From assembly GCA_024233085.1 (NCBI GenBank), contig JACKQC010000005.1, positions 182,460-246,459 of the forward strand: a DNA stretch of 64,000 nt, in the 5' to 3' direction. The notes under the pieces were generated by a model that saw only the letters and a program-made list of their open reading frames with translations, had not been told where the DNA came from and made no database searches. How positions within the stretch are numbered: position 1 is the first letter of the stretch; every line of letters begins with the position of its first letter. This DNA is from Akkermansiaceae bacterium. GTDB lineage: Bacteria > Verrucomicrobiota > Verrucomicrobiia > Verrucomicrobiales > DEV007. Both the position numbers and the translations under genes were made by a program. Shown here piece by piece: positions 61,801 through 64,000 of this stretch.

Positions 61801-64000
61801 CGCCACCGGCACCTCGAATTCCGGCAACTGGGGTAGCAGCCAGGGCGGCAGCCGGAATTTCGCCCAGATCGGCCACGGCGGCTGGCGGTCGAGTTTCCGC
61901 GAAGTGGCCGACATGGATGGCACGAATTTTTACGCCAAGCTCCAGCCATACGGGTCCAATTTCGGTGGCCAGGCGGACGATTCCGGACTGCACCCCCTGA
62001 TGCCGGCCGTGGACAATCCCGACGGCAACTACATGGGGACCGTTTTGGCGACGGTGCGCGGGTTCACCGGCGATATCTCGGTGAAGACGACCCAGGCGGG
62101 CGGCGACATTCTTTTCATCGGGCCGAACGAGGCCGACGGCACCCTGGATCATGGCGGCCGCGAGGCATACGTTCAGTTGGGGCACGGCGGCTACCGCTCA
62201 CACGGCAGCGGGGTGGGGGACATCACCGTGACCAGCGCGGGAGGTATCACCTTCCAGGCGCTTCAGGGCACGGCGGACTCGAGCGGCACGTCGCACGACG
62301 CCTTCGCGCATCTCGGCCATGGCGGTTTCCGGTCCGGCGGCAACCACGAGGGCGATATCAATGTCGTCTCCGAGGATTCTATTCTTTTCCAGGCCTCCGA
62401 CTCCACCAACGGCGCCAACGAAGGCTTCGTGCAACTGGGGCACGGCGGCTTCGACGACGACGACGACCAGGGCGAGGCGACGGCCGCCTTGCTGAAGTCG
62501 GGCGACAACGACATCGGCAACACCGGCAACATCGAGGTGACGGTGAACAACGGCGATCTCGAATTCCTCGCCGGGCGTGACGTGTGGACCTTTGCGCAGT
62601 TGGGTCACGGCGGTGGCAGCACCCGGGATTCCCATAGTGGCGAAATCTCGGTCGATGTCAGCGGAGGCATCCGCTTTGTCGCGGGAACCGATCCCGGCGA
62701 CACCAATCCCGGCGCCAACAACGTGACTCATGCCATGCTCGGCCACGGCGGGATCGATTCCGACGGCGATCACCATGGCAATATCATGGTTCGCGCCGGC
62801 TCCTTCGCGGCCGGCCCCGAGGCGGGGCGAGGCATCGTCTTCCGCGCGGGCGATCACGATCAGAATTTCGCCCAGCTTGGCCATGGCGGCGACAGCTCCC
62901 GCACCTTCGGCAGCGCCGGGGCGGAGGTCGGTCTCTTCGGGGACATCGACGTCGAGAGCGACGGCGACATTCTGTTCGTGGCCGGGACTTTCAACCAGCA
63001 AATATGGCAGAACAACGATGGACGCAACTACGTGCAGCTGGGGCATGGTGGCTACGATGTGGACGTGACCCAAGACGGGTCGCATTCCATCGGAAACGGT
63101 GTCGGGCACAACGGCAGCATCAGGGTGGTCGCCAACGACGGGGGCATTTACTTCCTTGGCGGCGACACTCAGCGCGCCTTCGAACCGAGCGTGGGAACGG
63201 GCGCGGGCCGTTTTCACTACGCCCAACTCGGCCACGGCGGCTACGAGGCTCGAGGCGATCACTGGGGCAGCATCGAGGTGCGCGCCGGGATCGCGGCGGA
63301 CGGCACCGTCAGTGTCGTAAACCCGAACGCCGACATCATGCTCGCCTCCGGGGGGGACGGCGGCGACCGCTGGGGCGACCAGAACAGCTACGCCATGATC
63401 GGCATGGGCGGCCGCACCGCGCAGGGAAATCTGGGCCGGGCCGGCGACACCATCTCGGTGATGGCCGGGCGCGACATCAACCTGATCGCCAACACCGGCG
63501 GACCGAACAACTTCGTGCATCTCGGAAACGGCGGCTTCGATTCCCGAGGCGACCACCAGGCCGACATCCAGGTCTTCGCCGAGCGAAACATCACGCTGGA
63601 GGGCAGCCAACTCGCCCACAACCCGGGCGTCGGGAACGGGCTCGAAGCCCAGATGTCTTTCGGCGGCAGCAACACCTCCTCTTGGAATCTCGACCGAGCC
63701 GCCGACGGGCAGAGCAGCCACGGCAACGGCAACATGGTCGCCGATCTTCGCCACAACTGGCTGATTCCCGGCGGCACCCGGGTGACGATCCGCGATGACG
63801 GCGGCAATATCATCGTCGTCCTGACCGACAGCGCCACCCCCGGGCAGTTGGTCACCGACCGCGACATCAGCAATTTCATCTTCGACGACACCGAGGGCGC
63901 GGTGACCATCGCGGCGGGCACCCATGTGGCGAACATGATTTACGGGAATGGATCGGACATCGAATTCCTTCGCGACATGAATCCCGCCCGACAGGTGGAT
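49898..64000 (+). CDS. giant filamentous-haemagglutinin-type exoprotein (TpsA), 3' end outside window
   Basis: Very large secreted protein: 4701 codons are open from ATG 49898 to the window end without a stop. Residues 1 to about 37 form a long signal peptide (ATLAFLMPGLGLAPPGRLWA). A two-partner-secretion (haemagglutination activity) domain follows (about 38-160) with the hallmark VINPNGIVVGPTGTIDVGGL (NPNGI at 119-123). Next comes a Gly/Ser/Thr/Asn-rich beta-helix-like region (to about 950). About 50 copies of a (Y/F)(A/V)Q(L/I)GHGG motif follow, each with a GD-hx-GDI-hxxxA-type continuation, interrupted by four DY-TG modules. It is probably exported by a TpsB/FhaC-type outer-membrane porin, not seen here. 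The start follows a C-rich leader (CCTCCCCCCATCGTC). Adhesin or matrix function is inferred. Confidence 0.93.
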   Translation, partial: MNTPLDAIRRSKLARFATLAFLMPGLGLAPPGRLWANPSGGTVTSGIAEIGDGFGGHLRITQSTGKAIINWEDFSISAGELTEFVQPGAGAAILNRVISGNPSAIHGALRANGKVFVINPNGIVVGPTGTIDVGGLVLSTLDVSDASFLSGGDMIFRGSGNAGVQNFGRINAIGGDVFLLGKSVVNTGSITASGTVGIGAGEEVLITANPDANGERVFVKPVGAGGGGVGIDNSGTIEGAAVELKAHGNLYALAINNSGSIRATGASRGGGGVFLRAPGGQVDNSGTIQATLPGGDGGRILIEGAIVNAGGTIDASATGQGKGGEVTLLGETINVPDGANILANGGAGGSIRIGGGPGEVKAGSINVGAGANISANGSSGPGGSVTVTGGLNSQINVGGNVSATGADGFSGGRIVVNGTDVSVAETGALDATGGVGGVVSVRAVESVTVDGAVSAAGTTGRGGMVGINSYGVTTVGETGAINTGGATNGGTVTISASGTGVTNLAGAVSADGATGNGGLLTINGGSSLVLDDTGVLSASGATAGGRITADSARGTTEFGATAQANASGGRAGQVRVSGETVEVTGSAAVEASGATGGGTILVGGGFQGRDRSMHNSDLTTVGNGAVLTADGLDAGSAGGNVVVWADGDTLFEGAINARGVARGGFAEVSGRQQLGYAGRVDLTATNGPAGTLLLDPTNGLIQANGGAHNTGAMPFIIDNVLLSADLDAGNNVIIATSSGGADRGDLQINDAVEWYQDGPGVIPGTLTLLAEGNIRFADDVRSAGSGGINIVAGWDGTTGLPASLPLDSGGVSFNMGAILATMNDGNAANDAAGLNDGSVFINGYNINGGVADVAEGIEVGSRFGDTLVATHDLYMRGSDTSGGNNDSYWAQLGFRDTGVEYDIGLTRNGERNEWWGNSAGNVRGKDYLTDLEGTPLNPTGGGAGQFLGAGHGATGDIVVQASGRIDARGGDDNHSYVQIGHGGTSAEGIEAARNRNGASTTQTTRDGFVIDSGDDGRLFFGASWRTNYIDSGSVITLSDGQKIDARVDGDISIEAGEDILIMAPTSFENGAGYTDLSNDQGSSSRYAKVGHGGLDNFGSYHGDISVMSHGATTGADGLGVAGSGIQVRAGKGSLNPAQIGHGGFHEGNRRTIYDQTSSGDITVMAMGGAVRVLGFNLLPREGNDNTGAIAAPNVQLLDTGTGTEYEFSNVQIGHGGWHRDNPTTGGVFTSPGPAILNAGVPRQNMQGDITVYAGGTVAVNDNMGYDAAGNWHEDLGPGFDPYNISGGDLVATRSVGIEVRAGNNGFAYGLIGHGGAQMRPDDTDLMPVGIEGDISVTAGQGSIMFIGGEEKRSERTWGYGRSYVQIGHGGWDVDARTAGYQGDVTVSAGQEAFASEGNIIFRTGRAYESFAQIGHGGYSGHGIITGDGSTDGMMTDTSSLITVNAQGNIEFTSRKAMPTDAIGLSAEFALRNATNEEVLRYINLGSGNVVDADATPQLANRGTSYDIDRSYAMIGHGGYDFVADNGGNYSLNNTVDVRAGYDGGDNPVGGAIRFTAGEGSNNFVQIGIGGYENGGDRDIMGADISVLADGDIVFDATNGGIMEFNQNGVGGSTDGRSTTEWSRGHYTFAQIGNGGYDLDGDFDGSITVKTTNGGNLHMLGANTNTQIFEVTNYVGNTVEGVTAVGGDGVRQATVGNLHTYTSLQEATMKARTFQLFHGNSGGAAATGNVGNIVPGTLTIDVSDAGGSDVIDSDAADGTVGDGQGLLIVNGDTIGAPEGNYEIGDVVGHIDYTTGVVTMYERVENNDGAFARNIDYQYDNSGNGGSATQAINDERTYESDSALRASQAYLGHGGIVAGTVSIVIDPDNNGNGRQVITDRFGPSDTQSPTTGILVNDQGVRVGTIAYETGRIIIEGIDTATADSDSDGDFNTGTLVALRDPLNDRTNPDEVVAHYNYTEGYSYRSYVQLGNGGAFTGIGGRNSRGHSGEIKVDVEGDIRMHGGAYQMNYAQIGHGGYQSQGWHGYQGADPGAATAGGVWGSAPLTDTADLDASPEGNITVTAGGILEMLSGRGINEFYQRSYSQLGHGGWDSDGHHQGNIRVTTGTGEISTAPGIVGGSGQMGGAVFTAGQTRDSYTQLGLGGFGARSARDNNDTGARGLTGIIDLETGGDILFTSGTLIDSTFDGFGSLQHEDGRLYSQLGHGGYDADIRHNGGTQLRGTGLGHNGDITVTSNNGSVIFQAGDASVNAPGSSTGLGNDFGIIHYTMLGHGGYSTQGDHSGDITVTAANDIAFNAGSATYDDSTDKRNFAMLGHGGDESDGENGARIEGATQADPVTVLDTITVEATNGDIKFIGGAGRRNWVQLGNGGFQNNGDHMANIDVTAGGNLWFIGGQGPETAMQIRGETGASIDNATWSFDQSGTALGWTPLRRNDIDISRRDFVITVNGIDYIANGASQIESDGDARRTAALIYRADTAMFDGNGKLDEANSDVVGEIDLRTSQVRFFEDIDPTDTFAYGTTYNVAGWGSGTQNNTADNNETINPQLAQAMQGSGAVGNTFQAFAYMNNTLGGITNVQEPDNAPFGDNIGIAASTFRLNVPDGTIVEDDGAGNLTVTNASAELAASGINNGDTVGSVNYLTGAVTLTSNVNPSGRQGVSLDYDTDRGVGSDISYAQLGNGGYAAGYTKSGANTRTDKSYIGDIMVNTGGDIRFHAGNGASAYAKLGHGGTSSQGVSSGDIDITAGGGLEFLGGLAVDETDSSAWAQLGMGGHDADGNHFGDINITAGGGLLSRRPGVPYIGDVAGSNIGIWFKAGDMGNNIVQLGHGGRDARSGENDSAAGSFGMNGDIVIDAGGDIAFIAGTGRENADPADGDLDPNENFYIWAQLGHGGMSSDPVQSDTNYWSADGTMPFLRTVPGKTTAGTEGAGDGKWGHFGDIIVRTTTGDISFMAGSTVPLDDRVDLDGNPLPISVGNAARDHLVSHGNGGGIYHIAQGGHGGLWTGGNAHGDIEFSSENGSVQVVGGMNTNDNDADRYGIAYIGHGAVNDQGHTGRSDESIVVKGLGATGNVLVAGGTGRQSNAKIGNGGGRDSDGTALGDIKVYAGNNVILQGGMALAREVTRIAEYQDLQGTDGGNGNDISEFNAFYGANGLGIQMMDEAAALATDVTGDTTPDGIARLMNGRITPGTVEFRIDDAGHTYDGNAAPHITDDGAGNLVTQAALPNGTPAGTTVGTIDYTTGAIEWTTAVIDNADDNPDIFINYATTTQIRNDAYRSAAMIGHGGSSVQSLADGSTNGGQTVVHPETGVTPMFANVGHTGDIDVRAGVDTNGAFTGSGGSIIGMGGNDQRAYVQIGHGGDDSIAQAGHAYRGDITLKADGDITFRGGEGLIDNFNVAWDFALGGDNASVPGGRSNSGITDISYAYAQVGHGGVNSDANNSVDNNSGDPEVTTTDTNGHSGDIDVVSNTGDITFAGGGVRGFGLYAQLGHGGIGTNGNHNGDISVEATAGNINFLGGFDNFDANNVEKRAYALLGHGGHAMTGNLEGDIDVIAGQSVNFSGGVVDSSASLVPFAAHVYVLTRTGNQDENHRNRNQGRQNFAQLGHGGINVYGDKTGNITVTAGDDIDFSGGNLLVRENGESDNSSNLSFAQLGHGGYFSWRHYRNNINPAGATQADDFNVYDGLDGTGSLFWPLDSSGNPLYDGFSGDIELKTLAGDVRFTGGNSHSTFAKVGHGGYETGGDHSGDITIDAAANLILNADIDLHGTAPGDAGSGNQTYAQVGHGGFYSDGEQSGNIDITVGGGITGDAGDSNSFAMIGHGGISSHGTSTAQWGSTNPIFRYGTNRGYRPGTRTGNIEVDAFGDIVFTGGNTDGGDSFVMIGHGGRSIAANPDPTGQYGDGHNGGIIVRTSDGKIRMQGGQNNQQFAMIGHGGFESFGNHGGIGDDLAVGSDPNARDANNQLDSDIVVEAATGVEMIATGTSNSGNWGSSQGGSRNFAQIGHGGWRSSFREVADMDGTNFYAKLQPYGSNFGGQADDSGLHPLMPAVDNPDGNYMGTVLATVRGFTGDISVKTTQAGGDILFIGPNEADGTLDHGGREAYVQLGHGGYRSHGSGVGDITVTSAGGITFQALQGTADSSGTSHDAFAHLGHGGFRSGGNHEGDINVVSEDSILFQASDSTNGANEGFVQLGHGGFDDDDDQGEATAALLKSGDNDIGNTGNIEVTVNNGDLEFLAGRDVWTFAQLGHGGGSTRDSHSGEISVDVSGGIRFVAGTDPGDTNPGANNVTHAMLGHGGIDSDGDHHGNIMVRAGSFAAGPEAGRGIVFRAGDHDQNFAQLGHGGDSSRTFGSAGAEVGLFGDIDVESDGDILFVAGTFNQQIWQNNDGRNYVQLGHGGYDVDVTQDGSHSIGNGVGHNGSIRVVANDGGIYFLGGDTQRAFEPSVGTGAGRFHYAQLGHGGYEARGDHWGSIEVRAGIAADGTVSVVNPNADIMLASGGDGGDRWGDQNSYAMIGMGGRTAQGNLGRAGDTISVMAGRDINLIANTGGPNNFVHLGNGGFDSRGDHQADIQVFAERNITLEGSQLAHNPGVGNGLEAQMSFGGSNTSSWNLDRAADGQSSHGNGNMVADLRHNWLIPGGTRVTIRDDGGNIIVVLTDSATPGQLVTDRDISNFIFDDTEGAVTIAAGTHVANMIYGNGSDIEFLRDMNPARQVD
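52820..63700 (+). repeat. GHGG-motif protein repeat region of the giant exoprotein
   Basis: At intervals of roughly 100-300 bases the frame encodes variants of (Y/F/W)(A/V/S)(Q/M/K)(L/I/V)GHGG followed by Y/F/G/I and a short loop, then G(D/N)H-type and GDI/GNI strands ending near FxGG or similar. Clear copies lie near 52825, 53985, 54127, 55915, 56140, 60670, 61055, 61205, 61858, 62168, 63030 and 63215. In about ten the His is replaced by Asn, Met, Leu or Ile. By hand I count about 50 copies; no tool was used. The DNA is not a perfect repeat, so this is an old, diverged array. Confidence 0.85.

Noticed and set aside
1..64000. Insertion sequences, integrases or attachment sites
   Set aside because: No transposase, recombinase or phage-like protein was recognised in any frame.

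Overview
The window (about two-thirds GC) looks like part of a chromosome from the PVC group, most likely Verrucomicrobiota. Signs of this are two different Planctomycetes/Verrucomicrobia-type cytochrome gene pairs (DUF1592 with DUF1552, and DUF1549/DUF1553 with DUF1501), an ExbB/ExbD/TPR cluster, a prepilin-like protein with a large C-terminal ectodomain, and many start codons preceded by A/C-rich leaders without a Shine-Dalgarno sequence. No phage, plasmid, insertion sequence or CRISPR array was found. The taxonomic placement is inference from gene content.

Layout. 1-3356: a DUF1592-type cytochrome protein (cut by the window edge) coupled to a DUF1552 protein. 3435-4984 (minus): a small membrane protein and a flavodoxin-less CysJ-like reductase. 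5136-13843: a hypothetical membrane-anchored protein, an orphan ABC ATPase, ExbB, three ExbD proteins and two secreted TPR-type proteins, which together look like a proton-motive-force-driven envelope machine. 13921-13992: tRNA-Lys. 14325-21127: the conserved nusA-infB-rbfA-nrnA-truB-ribF translation/RNA operon, with a good promoter and a terminator-like hairpin in the nusA leader. 21176-25641 (minus): moeB with a rhodanese domain, a Trm112-like protein, and korA-korB. 25815-34671: HtrA protease, a coiled-coil membrane protein, a D-2-hydroxyacid dehydrogenase, a DinB-like protein, a GNAT acyltransferase, an SDR, a Tat-exported propeller-like protein and a putative NlpC/P60-like protein. 34878-41859: an M20 peptidase with an unclear start, a LolA-like protein, folA, NRDE protein, a DedA/ATP-grasp fusion coupled to a PlsC-type acyltransferase, and a DUF5684 membrane protein. 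41951-46330 (minus): DUF1549/DUF1553 and DUF1501. 46476-49554: the prepilin-like protein, then two small overlapping genes. 49898-64000: the first 4701 codons of a giant two-partner-secretion exoprotein that runs off the window.

The most unusual signals are: (i) a dispersed repeat family at six places, built from the core ACCCAACAGGGT and its inverse at a strict 22-nt spacing, usually intergenic but once embedded in frame in the DUF1549/DUF1553 gene; (ii) about 50 copies of a (Y/F)(A/V)Q(L/I)GHGG motif in the giant exoprotein, interrupted by four 'G-IDY-TG' modules; (iii) the fusion of a DedA-type membrane domain to an ATP-grasp ligase next to an acyltransferase. All calls were made by eye from the sequence; no database search was run.
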